Below are positions 41,681 through 50,689 of a stretch of DNA of 64,000 bases, piece by piece. The position numbers and the translations under genes were made by a program. Origin of the DNA: JAOUGY01 sp963785075. Its GTDB lineage: Bacteria > Actinomycetota > Acidimicrobiia > Spongiisociales > ZC4RG35. Below the pieces are notes generated by a model. That model made no database searches. It had not been told where the DNA came from and saw only the letters and a program-made list of their open reading frames with translations. The DNA lies in the NCBI GenBank assembly GCA_963785075.1, contig CAWATW010000004.1, positions 496,001 to 560,000 on the forward strand, read 5' to 3'. Numbering within the stretch: position 1 is the first letter of the stretch; every line of letters starts with the position of its first letter.

Positions 41681-43376
41681 ACACGTACTCGGGACCCCAG
41701 GCGTGACCGCCCACCAGACCCGGGCGGCGCACCCGGCGCCCGCGACCAGGCGATCCTTGGCGTGGCTGGGAGCGGGCGGATTGCTCGGTGGAGCGGCCAC
41801 GCTGGCCTTGGTGATGCTCGGTGCATCGATCCTCGCTCCGCCCCCGCCACCGACCGCAATGGCCCCTCCGGCGTTCGTCGCCGACCCGGCCCCGGGCGGG
41901 ATCACACACTCGTACGAGGGCGGGTTTCCATTCTTCGTGGGAGGGGGCGTCGCGGTGTTCGATTGCAACGACGACGCCCGGCCGGAGCTGTTCTTGGCGG
42001 GCGGAGCCTCGTCGTCGGCTCTCTATCGCAACGACTCGACCGCAGCCGGGACGTTCGAGTTCACACGGATCGAATCGGCGACCACGGACCTCTCGAACGT
42101 GACCGGAGCGTATCCCCTCGATGTCGACTCGGACTCCCTGCTCGACCTGGTCGTACTCCGAATCGGAGAGAACGTGATCCTCCGCGGCACCGGAGGCTGC
42201 ACGTTCGAGCGGGCAAACGAAATCCTCGGATTCGACGGCGGCGACGCGTGGACCGTCGGCTTCAGCGCGCAATGGCAGCCGGGAGACGCGCTCCCCACGA
42301 TGGTGTTCGGCAACTACCTGAAATCCGAGCAGGACCGCACCTGCGACGACCACGCCCTGATCGTCCCCGCCACCGACCTGGTATTCGAAGAGCCCGTGGC
42401 GGTCTCTCCAGGGTGGTGCACCCTCTCGATGCTGTTCAGTGACTGGAACCGGTCGGGGCGCATGGATCTGAGAGTCGCCAACGACCGTCACTACTACCAG
42501 GGCGGCCAGGAACAACTGCTGCGGCTGACAGACGCAGGTCTCGTTCCCTACACCGAACAGGAGGGCTGGCAGCCCATGCAGATATGGGGGATGGGAATCG
42601 CCAGCGAGGATCTCACGGGTGACGGCAAACCCGAAGTGTTCCTCACCAGCCAGGGCGACAACAAGCTGCAGACACTGGTCGACGGCGCGGGCGGGCCCGA
42701 GTACCGCGACATCGCCCTCGAGCGCAATGCCACCGTCCACCGGCCTTTCACCGGCGGCGACACTCTCCCCTCGACGGCATGGCATGCCCAGTTCGACGAC
42801 GTGAACAACGACGGCATCGTCGACTTGTACGTGTCGAAAGGAAACGTCGACTCCATGCCGGAGTTCGCCACGCTCGACCCGAACAACCTCCTCATCGGTC
42901 AGTCGGACGGCACCTTCATCGAGGCGGCAGACAGGGCCGGCATCCTCAGCTTCGAGAGGGGCCGTGGAGCCGCCGTGGTCGACCTGAACCTCGACGGCAT
43001 GCTCGACATCGTCCAGGTCAACCGGGACGCCAACGTGAGTCTGTGGCGCAACGTGGGCTGGGGTGACGCAACCGCTTCACAGCCGATGGGCCACTGGTTG
43101 GCCGTGCGTCCTCTACAGAACGATGTCAACCGAGACGCGATCGGAGCATGGATCGAGGTGCGATCGGGAGATCGGGTCCAAGCCCGTGAGATCACGATCG
43201 GGGGCGGCCACGCTTCGGGTCGAATCGGATGGGTGCATTTCGGGCTCGGGGCCGACACGGAGGCCGAGGTTCGTGTCACGTGGCCAGATGGCGAACGAAC
43301 ACGCTGGATGCCGGTCGAATCCGACCACAGGGTCGAGGTCGTGCGTGGCGCGTCGACCGTGACCGTTTTGCCTTAG
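41673..43376 (+). CDS. FG-GAP/VCBS repeat protein with ASPIC/UnbV C-terminus
   Basis: 567 residues from a GTG at 41673 that overlaps the ROK stop by 8 bp; a GTG at 41703 is the alternative. One helix (SLAWLGAGGLLGGAATLALV) anchors it. Outside are calcium-type VCBS/FG-GAP repeats (DCNDDARPELFLAGG, DVNNDGIVDLYVSKG, DLNLDGMLDIVQVN) forming a propeller. The end (GAWIEVRSGDRVQAREITIG, then VHFGLGADTEAEVRVTWPDG) is the ASPIC/UnbV domain, also found in enediyne clusters and animal CRTAC1. The function is unknown. It faces an NqrB-like gene. Confidence 0.88.
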   Translation: MHEHVLGTPGVTAHQTRAAHPAPATRRSLAWLGAGGLLGGAATLALVMLGASILAPPPPPTAMAPPAFVADPAPGGITHSYEGGFPFFVGGGVAVFDCNDDARPELFLAGGASSSALYRNDSTAAGTFEFTRIESATTDLSNVTGAYPLDVDSDSLLDLVVLRIGENVILRGTGGCTFERANEILGFDGGDAWTVGFSAQWQPGDALPTMVFGNYLKSEQDRTCDDHALIVPATDLVFEEPVAVSPGWCTLSMLFSDWNRSGRMDLRVANDRHYYQGGQEQLLRLTDAGLVPYTEQEGWQPMQIWGMGIASEDLTGDGKPEVFLTSQGDNKLQTLVDGAGGPEYRDIALERNATVHRPFTGGDTLPSTAWHAQFDDVNNDGIVDLYVSKGNVDSMPEFATLDPNNLLIGQSDGTFIEAADRAGILSFERGRGAAVVDLNLDGMLDIVQVNRDANVSLWRNVGWGDATASQPMGHWLAVRPLQNDVNRDAIGAWIEVRSGDRVQAREITIGGGHASGRIGWVHFGLGADTEAEVRVTWPDGERTRWMPVESDHRVEVVRGASTVTVLP

Positions 43377-43400
43377 TGGCGGCGGCCGACGGATGGCCTG

Positions 43401-44954
43401 CTAGTCCGCCGTCGTCAGTGTGTCGGCGATCAGCCACCGTCCGTCGCTCCCTTGTCGCATGACGAACGTGAGCGCAACGTCGTGGATGGACCGACTCAGC
43501 TCCGTGCCCATCGGATCCGACGTGATCGTCACACTGCTACCTGTCGCATCGACGGCGATGGCGGCCCCCGCCTGCGATCCGTCTCGCTCCAGTGAGCGAA
43601 CGGTCAGCGACTCGAAGTCGAATTCGGTGACGGCGCGCACGCCATCGGACACGGCCAGATCGATGGTCTGTTCGACATCGGCGAGCCTCGCCCCGGTGGC
43701 GGCCCCCAACAGCATTCGTTGATCGCCGGTCTCCATCGCTGCGTTCTCGATGGCCAGGTCTTCGGCGAGCATCACCGCCAAGCCTTCAGGAGTCAGGTCG
43801 CCGAGGAGCGTCGACACATCGCCCTGCACCGCGACCTCGGGCATGGTGGCGGGATCGATCGAGGTCTCCACCGCCGGCACTGCGATGGCCTGCACCGTGG
43901 GTCGGGCCGGGATGCCTGCCGCGATGACGGCAGCACCCAACACCACGATCGTCGAGCCGATCGCCATCCCCCGTGCCAGCAAGGCCGGAGCCCCGACAGG
44001 GACTCCGTCGCGAACTGTCAGCCCCCGCGCAGACGATCCGAGGAGACTCTCCAACCCGTAGCGGATCGGGCTCATGATCGTGAGGCCGGCGAGCAGCCCT
44101 ACCTTGGCCCCGAACTCGGACGACTGCGGGGCGATCAACAACGTGCTGACGATGCCGACGCACACCGCAAAGGCGAGCCTGGCAGTTCGTCCGGTGGGCA
44201 CAGTCCTCGGGTCGGTGATCATGAAGAACAGGAAGATGGCCACCTCCGGAGACGTCAGCACCGTCCACCAGAAGCCGGCGCCGCACACGGCCTGTGGAGC
44301 CCACGCCGCCGTCATGCAGTGACCCGACACCGCGAGCAGCCCCATCCCGCCGGCCAGCGTCAACCAGAACGCCACTCCCATCGTGGCCAGGCGAAGACGC
44401 CCCGTGATGGCCAACCCGCCCGTGATGATGACGAGGTATGCGGTGAGCATCCCAGGTCTCATCGGAGCCCACCAGAAGTCCAACGGCTCCACTCTGTGGC
44501 TCCCGAGAACGAGAAACGCGACCACGAGCCCCACGTTCGAAGGGTTGAACACGTGACCACCGCGATAGGTGATCAAGTATTTCGTGAGCAGTGAGCCCAC
44601 AGCGACCAGCGCAAACAGGTGCCACCCGTACCACGACCAATGGTCACCGGCTTCGGTCCCGACGACGCGGAAGATCAGCGCAACGCCGCTGCCCGTGAGC
44701 ATCGCGCTGGCCGGCCAGACGATGGCGCCCGACGAGCGGAAGGTGTGGACCACCTCGACGACCGCGGGCGCAACGATCGCCACCAGAATCTGTGGAACCG
44801 AGACGCGGAACCCGAGCACCGTCTGACCCAGGATGTGGAGCGTGACGGTCACGAGCGCGATGTGGAGGCGCGCATCGCTGAGCCGTGGGAGCACGAGGGC
44901 ATACCGATTGTGGCCGAGCTGCACGCTCCGCGGTTCGATGGTTGTCATCGACAT
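43401..44954 (-). CDS. NqrB/RnfD-family (UnbU-like) membrane protein with C-terminal domain
   Basis: 517 residues. The first 340 or so hold about ten helices with NqrB/RnfD marks: GGHVFNPSNVGLVVAFLVLG, where NqrB/RnfD carry covalent flavin at a nearby threonine (the target is not clear here), and FFMITDPRTVPTG. The rest is extracytoplasmic, with an end (RQGSDGRWLIADTL) reading like an NTF2/SnoaL-type fold. UnbU-like NqrB homologues and UnbV proteins are paired in enediyne clusters; here the two genes are convergent without any polyketide synthase. Electron or ion handling at the membrane is likely. Confidence 0.82.
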   Translation of the reverse strand: MSMTTIEPRSVQLGHNRYALVLPRLSDARLHIALVTVTLHILGQTVLGFRVSVPQILVAIVAPAVVEVVHTFRSSGAIVWPASAMLTGSGVALIFRVVGTEAGDHWSWYGWHLFALVAVGSLLTKYLITYRGGHVFNPSNVGLVVAFLVLGSHRVEPLDFWWAPMRPGMLTAYLVIITGGLAITGRLRLATMGVAFWLTLAGGMGLLAVSGHCMTAAWAPQAVCGAGFWWTVLTSPEVAIFLFFMITDPRTVPTGRTARLAFAVCVGIVSTLLIAPQSSEFGAKVGLLAGLTIMSPIRYGLESLLGSSARGLTVRDGVPVGAPALLARGMAIGSTIVVLGAAVIAAGIPARPTVQAIAVPAVETSIDPATMPEVAVQGDVSTLLGDLTPEGLAVMLAEDLAIENAAMETGDQRMLLGAATGARLADVEQTIDLAVSDGVRAVTEFDFESLTVRSLERDGSQAGAAIAVDATGSSVTITSDPMGTELSRSIHDVALTFVMRQGSDGRWLIADTLTTAD

Positions 44955-45010
44955 CGTTTCCCAGCGTACGAGCGGCGTGAACCCGGTGCCAGTGCGGTGC
45001 TCCAGCCCGG

Positions 45011-46222
45011 CTACAGCGGTGGTTTCGGACCGGGCAACGATTGGGGCGTCGCCGTCTGGTCGCGATCGGCTGCTTCGACGTCGTCGCGGCGGATCCCCAA
45101 GAGAAAGAGAATGGCGTCGAGGTACGGGACCGAAACGGCGGTGTCGGCCGCTTCGGTGACGACCGGCTTGGCGTTGAATGCGATGCCCAGGCCGGCAGCG
45201 GCAAGCATGTCGAGGTCGTTGGCGCCGTCGCCCACCGCCACGGTCTGGGCGAGTGGGATGCCCTCGGCCTCGGCGATCTCCCTCAGTACCTGGGCCTTGC
45301 CCTCGCGATCGACGATTCGGCCGACCACTCGACCGGTGAGCGCACCGCCTGCGACCTCGAGTTGATTGGCAACGGCATGATCCAACCCGAGCTCGGTTCG
45401 GAGACGATCGGTGAACACGGTGAAACCGCCGCTCACGATTGCGACCTTCATGCCCAGCCGGCGAAGGGTCCGGACGAAGGTGCGGGCGCCGGGGGTCAGC
45501 TCCAATCGTCCGGAGACCTGCTCGACCACTTCGACCGGTGTACCCGCCAGCAGGCGCACCCGTTCCCGCAGCGCCTCCTCGAAGTCGAGCTCGCCCGTCA
45601 TGGCGCGGGTCGTGATGGCTTCGACCTCAGCTCCGCACCCGGCCTCGGCTGCCAAGAGCTCGATTGCTTCGTTGCGAATCAGCGTCGAGTCGACGTCCAT
45701 GACCACCAGCCGCTTCGCACGCCGGAAGAGCCCCTCGGGTTGGACGGCAAGATCGATTCGGTGAGCCTTGGCCGCCGCACCGAGCGCTCGCCGCATGTGT
45801 TCCAGATCCCCGCCGGAGACGGTCAGCTCATAACTGATGACCGGATATCGGGCTATGCGGGCGATGCGATCGATGTTCCCCCCGCCGTCGGCGATGGCCC
45901 GGGCGACAGACCCAAAGGCCGCCGGAGCAACCTCGGTTCCGATGATGGTGACCACGGATTCGTCGCCCTTGCCGTGGCGCTCGGCCTCGACGACCTCGAA
46001 GTCGAGATGGATGCCGTGCTCCCATCCGAAGAACAGCAGATCTTTGATCGTGGCCTGGTCTTCTGGGACATCGATCAGCAGGCCGAGTTCCAGGCGCCCT
46101 TGCACCACCACCTGCTCCACATCGATGATCTCGACTGCGTCGGCGGCAAGCACATCCATGATGCCGGCGGTTATGCCTGGACGGTCGGAGCCGCTCACCC
46201 GAACCAGAATCGTCGTAGCCAC
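45011..46222 (-). CDS. serB: phosphoserine phosphatase SerB with ACT domains
   Basis: 403 residues, as in mycobacterial SerB2. Residues 1-160 hold two ACT domains (VRVSGSDRPGITAGIMDVL, then VTIIGTEVAPAAFGSVARA), which bind amino acids for feedback. The HAD domain has nucleophile D176 and acid D178 in MDVDSTLIRNE, then AIVSGGFTVF and VGDGANDLDML. It makes the last step of serine synthesis. It is divergent from pepN. Confidence 0.94.
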   Translation of the reverse strand: MATTILVRVSGSDRPGITAGIMDVLAADAVEIIDVEQVVVQGRLELGLLIDVPEDQATIKDLLFFGWEHGIHLDFEVVEAERHGKGDESVVTIIGTEVAPAAFGSVARAIADGGGNIDRIARIARYPVISYELTVSGGDLEHMRRALGAAAKAHRIDLAVQPEGLFRRAKRLVVMDVDSTLIRNEAIELLAAEAGCGAEVEAITTRAMTGELDFEEALRERVRLLAGTPVEVVEQVSGRLELTPGARTFVRTLRRLGMKVAIVSGGFTVFTDRLRTELGLDHAVANQLEVAGGALTGRVVGRIVDREGKAQVLREIAEAEGIPLAQTVAVGDGANDLDMLAAAGLGIAFNAKPVVTEAADTAVSVPYLDAILFLLGIRRDDVEAADRDQTATPQSLPGPKPPL

Positions 46223-46272
46223 AGCCGGGAGCCTACCGGTACCATGGTTGTCCCCCTACGAACGATCGAGGT

Positions 46273-48825
46273 ATGACCGAGAACCCGTATCGACTTCCCC
46301 GCTCCGTGCTGCCACAGCACTATCGACTGGAGCTCGAGCCCGACCTCGAGGACTTCACTTTCAGGGGCGTCGTCGACATCGACGTGGAACTGACAGAGCC
46401 GATCACCGAGGTGATCCTCAACGCGGTCGAGATCGAGATCCAATCCGCAGTCTTGACGCTCGATGACACCGCCCACGAGTTGTCGCCGGCGCTGGATGAA
46501 GAAGCGCAGCGAGCGGTGCTCGCTGCCGAGGACACCGTCGATTCCGGCGTGGGAGTCCTGCACGTCGAGTTCACCGGGATCCTCAACGATCAGCTCCACG
46601 GGTTCTACCGGTCCTTGTTCACCGATCTCAACGACGAGCAACAGGTGATCGCCACCACCCAGTTCGAGGCAACCGATGCACGACGGGCGTTTCCATGCTT
46701 CGACGAGCCCGACTTCAAGGCGAGTTTCGGCATCACCCTGATCGTTCCCGACCATCTGCTCGCCGTCTCCAATGGCGCCGAGGTGGAGAGGCGTGGGCTC
46801 GCCGATGGCCGCGTCGCAGTGACGTACGCCGACACGATGAGGATGTCCACCTACCTCGTCGCCTTCGTCGTCGGGCCATTCGAGGCGACCGAGCCCGTAG
46901 ACGTCGACGGTGTGCCCCTCCGCGTCATCGCTCCAACCGGAAAGTCGGAGCTCACGGGTTTCGCCCTCGAATGCGGAGAGTTCTGCCTGCGCTACCTCTC
47001 CGACTACTACGGCATCCCGTACCCGGGCGACAAGGTCGACCTGGTCGCGATTCCCGATTTTGCGTTCGGCGCCATGGAGAACCTGGGCTGCATCACGTTC
47101 CGGGAGACAGCCCTCCTCGTCGACCCCGAGACCGCGACACAGGCAGAGCTGGTTCGAATCCTCGACGTCGTCGCCCACGAGCTGGCTCACATGTGGTTCG
47201 GTGATCTCGTCACCATGGGCTGGTGGGACGGCATCTGGTTGAACGAAGCGTTCGCCACGTTCATGGAGATGAAGGCGACCGATGCCATGCGTCCGGAATG
47301 GCGGCGCTGGGTCGCCTTTGGTGCGGTTGAACGGCCCTGGGCGTTCGCAGTCGACTCGCTGGCCAGCACCCGCCCGGTCGAGTTCCAGGTGACGTCACCT
47401 GACGAGGCCAACGAGATGTTCGACGCCCTCACCTACGGGAAGGGGTCGTCGGTGCTTCGCATGATCGAGCAGTTCCTCGGCGAAGATGCTTTCCGCCAGG
47501 GCGTGGGGTCGTATCTGCGCAAGCACGCCTATGGGAACACGGTCACCGCCGACCTGTGGGAAGGCCTCGACGGAGCATCGGGAACCGACGTCGGCTCCAT
47601 CATGGACACCTGGATTCTGCAAGGCGGATTCCCACAACTGGAGGTGGCTGTCTCAGGGTCTGCGCTGAGCGTCACACAGCGGCGGTACCTGTCGATCCCC
47701 GACGAGACCGACCAGTCGATGTGGAAGGTGCCGCTCCAGATCCGGGGCGTGGCCGAAGGCAAGGCGTTCGAGATGAAGCTGCTCTTGTCGGAGCCGTCCA
47801 CCAAAGTGGAGGCTCCCGGTGAGATCGAATGGGTCATCGCCAACGCGGGCGGCCATGGGTTCTACCGGACGTCCTACGACGCCGCATCATACGAACGGGT
47901 GGTTCGGGTCGTCCCCGAACTCGATCCCCTCGAACGTTTCGTCCTGATCGACGACGCCTGGGCCTTCGTCGAGTCCGGACAGGTGGCAGTCGGTCAATAC
48001 CTGGATCTCGTCAAGGCATACGTGGGCGAGACCGAGCATGCGGTGTGGTCGGCGATCGCCGGCGGACTCGGGTCTATCGAGCATCATCTCGTGACCGAGG
48101 ACGATCGAGCATCGTTCGAGCAGCTCGTGCAGTCGGTCGCCCGACCCATGGCAGACCGGTTCGGATGGGACCCTCAAGAAGGCGAGTCCGACCTCGACCG
48201 CCGACTCCGCGGCCTCCTGTTGGGAGTGCTCGGTCGCATCGCCAACGACCCCTTGACCATCGAACGATCGACGTCCCTCGCCGTCCGATGGCTCGAAAGC
48301 GCTGCGGGTCTCGATCCGGACGTCGCCCAATCCGCTCTGTTCACATGGTCGGCCCACGGCGATCTCGAGACGCTCGACCGGCTCTTCCTGGCCTACAAGG
48401 GCGCAAAGACGCCGCAGGCCGAGTTGAAGGTACTCCAGGCGATGACGTGCGTCGATGACAACGAGGCGGTCGACAAGATGCTGGCCGCCATCAACGACGG
48501 CACGGTCAGAACCCAGGACTCGGCGTGGGTCGTTGCACGGCTCATGGCCGGCCGCCAGAGCGGCGGCCACTTGTGGCGCCGACTCCGAGAGGACTGGTCT
48601 CAGCTCACCTCGAAGATGCCTCCGATGACGCTGCGCCGAATGATCGAAGGCATCCCGGCTTTGTCGAGGCCCGACGTCGCCTCCGATGTGGAAGCCCACT
48701 TCGCCGAGACCGACCTTGCAGTCGCCGCCAAGACCGTCGCCCAGAATCTCGAGAAGCTCCGGACCAATCGGCTCCTGAGAGAACGCGAGACCGCTGCCCT
48801 TTCTGAGTATCTCCGCCCGCGCTGA
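46273..48825 (+). CDS. pepN: aminopeptidase N (M1 family)
   Basis: 850 residues, typical of actinobacterial PepN. The substrate motif GAMEN is at 266-270 and the zinc motif HELAH at 302-306, with the third ligand E325 in NEAFATFME. The ERAP1-like C-terminal helical domain fills the last 300 residues. It removes N-terminal residues from peptides in the cytoplasm. The ATG follows GAGGT at short spacing. Tandem heptads lie 54 bases past its stop. Confidence 0.95.
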   Translation: MTENPYRLPRSVLPQHYRLELEPDLEDFTFRGVVDIDVELTEPITEVILNAVEIEIQSAVLTLDDTAHELSPALDEEAQRAVLAAEDTVDSGVGVLHVEFTGILNDQLHGFYRSLFTDLNDEQQVIATTQFEATDARRAFPCFDEPDFKASFGITLIVPDHLLAVSNGAEVERRGLADGRVAVTYADTMRMSTYLVAFVVGPFEATEPVDVDGVPLRVIAPTGKSELTGFALECGEFCLRYLSDYYGIPYPGDKVDLVAIPDFAFGAMENLGCITFRETALLVDPETATQAELVRILDVVAHELAHMWFGDLVTMGWWDGIWLNEAFATFMEMKATDAMRPEWRRWVAFGAVERPWAFAVDSLASTRPVEFQVTSPDEANEMFDALTYGKGSSVLRMIEQFLGEDAFRQGVGSYLRKHAYGNTVTADLWEGLDGASGTDVGSIMDTWILQGGFPQLEVAVSGSALSVTQRRYLSIPDETDQSMWKVPLQIRGVAEGKAFEMKLLLSEPSTKVEAPGEIEWVIANAGGHGFYRTSYDAASYERVVRVVPELDPLERFVLIDDAWAFVESGQVAVGQYLDLVKAYVGETEHAVWSAIAGGLGSIEHHLVTEDDRASFEQLVQSVARPMADRFGWDPQEGESDLDRRLRGLLLGVLGRIANDPLTIERSTSLAVRWLESAAGLDPDVAQSALFTWSAHGDLETLDRLFLAYKGAKTPQAELKVLQAMTCVDDNEAVDKMLAAINDGTVRTQDSAWVVARLMAGRQSGGHLWRRLREDWSQLTSKMPPMTLRRMIEGIPALSRPDVASDVEAHFAETDLAVAAKTVAQNLEKLRTNRLLRERETAALSEYLRPR

Positions 48826-48879
48826 CCGGGCCAACTGCAGACGGCCGACGGCAGACCGCGGTACCAATGGCTCCTCAGC

Positions 48880-48914
48880 CGGCTGTCGGCTGTCGGCTGT
48901 CGGCTGTCGGCTGC
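48880..48914. repeat. five-copy heptad repeat between pepN and rplL
   Basis: CGGCTGT is repeated four times, with a fifth copy ending in C. The rest of 48826-48992 has only the rplL terminator. Confidence 0.75.
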
Positions 48915-48935
48915 TTGCGAGAACCGTGAACAACA

Positions 48936-48964
48936 GGAGGGCCCGGCGACTCGCCGGGCCCTCC
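48936..48964 (-). terminator. terminator of the rplJ-rplL operon
   Basis: Perfect 13-bp GC-rich arms (48936-48948 and 48952-48964) with a 3-base loop, 29 bases after the rplL stop on the minus strand. TGTTGTT follows the stem. Confidence 0.85.
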
Positions 48965-48992
48965 CTTCTTGCTTCTGCGAATCGGGTTTGGA

Positions 48993-49385
48993 CTACTTGA
49001 GCTCGACGGTGGCGCCGGCACCCTCGAGGGTTGCCTTCGCCTTCTCGGCGGTCTCCTTGTCGACGGCCTCGAGGACGGCCTTGGGGGCGCTGTCCACGAG
49101 ATCCTTGGCCTCTTTCAGCCCGAGGCTGGTGAGGCCGCGGACCTCCTTGATGACCTTGATCTTCTCGCCGCCGGCGGCGGTGAGGACCACGTCGAACTCG
49201 TCCTGCTCCTCGACGGCGGCGGCGCCACCGTCGCCACCGGCCGGCGCTGCCACGGCGGCCATGGCCATCGGAGCGGCGGCGGTCACATCGAACTTCTCCT
49301 CGAAGGCGTCGAGAAAGTCCTTGAGCTCGAGGACTGTCATCTCTTCGAAGACGGTGAGCAGCTCTTCAGTCGTCATGCTTGCCAT
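48993..49385 (-). CDS. rplL: 50S ribosomal protein L7/L12 (bL12)
   Basis: 130 residues. The N-terminal dimerisation helix pair (LTVFEEMTVLELKDFLDAFE), the alanine- and glycine-rich hinge (50-66), and the C-terminal factor-binding domain (VVLTAAGGEKIKVIKEVRGLT, listed across residues 77-98, then LVDSAPKAVLEAV) are all intact. It forms the ribosomal stalk that recruits translation GTPases. Its start lies 3 bases after the rplJ stop. Confidence 0.97.
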   Translation of the reverse strand: MASMTTEELLTVFEEMTVLELKDFLDAFEEKFDVTAAAPMAMAAVAAPAGGDGGAAAVEEQDEFDVVLTAAGGEKIKVIKEVRGLTSLGLKEAKDLVDSAPKAVLEAVDKETAEKAKATLEGAGATVELK

Positions 49386-49388
49386 GGT

Positions 49389-50135
49389 TCATTCCTCCTC
49401 GGCCGTGGCGGCCGGTTCTTGTTCTTCAGTCGACTCGGGAGCCTCATCCTCGGAGGCCGGCTGCTCGGCAGCGGCCTCCTCGGCGGGAGCCTCGGCTGGG
49501 GCAGCCTCTTCGGTGGGTTCGGAATCCGACTCCGCCGACGCCGCCGGGACGGCGGGACTCTCCTCAGCAGGCTCGTCGGCCGGCAGGACTTCGCCGGTCG
49601 CAGGCTCGGGTGCGTCGGACTCCTTCTTCTCCAACAACTGCGAGAACATGGTTGCGGCGTTCCTCGTGAACGACCCCAACATGCCCGCCATGGAGTACAG
49701 CGGCGCTTTGGCGGCTCCGGCGATCTTGGCGAGCAAGACCTCGCGTGGCTCGATGTCGGCCAGCTTGGTCACCTGCTCGGGTGGGATCACCTGCCCGCCG
49801 CGAAGGACGCCGGCCTTGATGACAACATTCTCGTTGTCCTTGCCTGCGTCTCGTAGCGCCTTGGCGGTGGCCACCGCATCCTGGTTGGCAAACGTCAACC
49901 CGGTGGGCCCCACGAGGTGATCTGCGATCCCCTCGATGCCGATCTCATCAGCAGCACGCCGCGCCAAGGTCATCTTCACGACCTTGTAGTCGGCGCCCGA
50001 ATCTCGCAGCGAGCGACGAAGCTGCTGAAACTGCTTCACGCTCAACCCGCGGAACTCGGTGACGAAGATGGCTTGCGCCTCCTCCATCCGCTCCTTGATC
50101 TCCGCAACCGCCTGGACCTTCTCAGGCCTCGGCAT
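49389..50135 (-). CDS. rplJ: 50S ribosomal protein L10 (uL10) with long acidic tail
   Basis: 248 residues from the ATG at 50135, which follows AAGGAGA. Residues 1-175 are L10 (MPRPEKVQAVAEIKERMEEA, then FRGLSVKQFQQLRRSLRDSG). Residues about 178-248 are an almost pure Ala/Glu/Pro tail ending in ATAEEE. L10 is usually 165-180 residues and binds L12 dimers through its C-terminal helix, so the tail is an extension after that site. It is probably autoregulated through the leader upstream. Confidence 0.95.
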   Translation of the reverse strand: MPRPEKVQAVAEIKERMEEAQAIFVTEFRGLSVKQFQQLRRSLRDSGADYKVVKMTLARRAADEIGIEGIADHLVGPTGLTFANQDAVATAKALRDAGKDNENVVIKAGVLRGGQVIPPEQVTKLADIEPREVLLAKIAGAAKAPLYSMAGMLGSFTRNAATMFSQLLEKKESDAPEPATGEVLPADEPAEESPAVPAASAESDSEPTEEAAPAEAPAEEAAAEQPASEDEAPESTEEQEPAATAEEE

Positions 50136-50306
50136 GGTTTTCTCCTTCGGTGTACCTGTCAACGACAAAACCCCCCGGGTGCATCGGCACAGACACAGAG
50201 GGTTCTCATGAACCGACCTGCGATGGCGGAGACGGTCTCCCTTAAGCAACAGATCGCACAGCGATCAATCGCACCAACGGTCTAGGGCCGAGGAGTATGC
50301 GGTTGA
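50136..50306 (-). ncRNA. probable L10 leader (autoregulatory mRNA element)
   Basis: The rplJL transcript predicted from the promoter at 50313-50341 would carry a leader of about 170 bases. A pairing of AACCCTC with GGGGGTT (7 bp with one G-T pair) forms next to the Shine-Dalgarno, with a TTTT after it. L10 leaders bind the L10-L12 complex to stop expression. Assigned from position and partial structure only. Confidence 0.5.
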
Positions 50307-50312
50307 AGCGCC

Positions 50313-50341
50313 AGGATACGTGCCTCGGGTGGGTTGGGCAA
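50313..50341 (-). promoter_or_regulatory. candidate rplJL promoter
   Basis: On the minus strand TTGCCC (50336-50341) and TATCCT (50313-50318) are 17 bases apart, 4 of 6 matches each. Start expected near 50306. Confidence 0.5.
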
Positions 50342-50350
50342 GACGGGCGT

Positions 50351-50401
50351 CGGTCTCCGGTCTCCGGCGGTCAGACCTACGACTGGCGACTGGCGACTGG
50401 C
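50351..50401. repeat. two heptad arrays upstream of rplJ
   Basis: CGGTCTC twice plus CGGCGGT at 50351-50371, then GACTGGC three times at 50381-50401. Both have 7-base period, with different words. They lie upstream of the candidate rplJL promoter. Confidence 0.65.
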
Positions 50402-50408
50402 GACACGA

Positions 50409-50437
50409 GAAATGCCCGGCGGTAGGCCGGGCATTTC
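50409..50437 (-). terminator. hairpin between rplA and rplJ
   Basis: Perfect 12-bp arms (50409-50420 and 50426-50437) with a 5-base loop, 253 bases past the rplA stop. It may end the secE-to-rplA transcript. 50438-50689 shows no gene or other clear element. Confidence 0.6.
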
Positions 50438-50689
50438 GAGTCTGAGGGGGTCCCACGGGCCTCGGATGAGACGACGGGCCGGCTTGCCAGGTCCACCTCG
50501 CTCGGGGGTCGATGAAGATGTCGGCATGGTAGGGATTGCCGAGCATCCGACCCCTGACGGCGCCCATCGTCTTCCGATCCGGGTTCGTGGGTGGTGGCGG
50601 TCTCGATACCACCCAGTTCTCTTCCGTGAGACCCCCTGACCTGCGGACCATTATGCCGATCGTATGGGGGTTGTGCCAGGAAGATCTTG

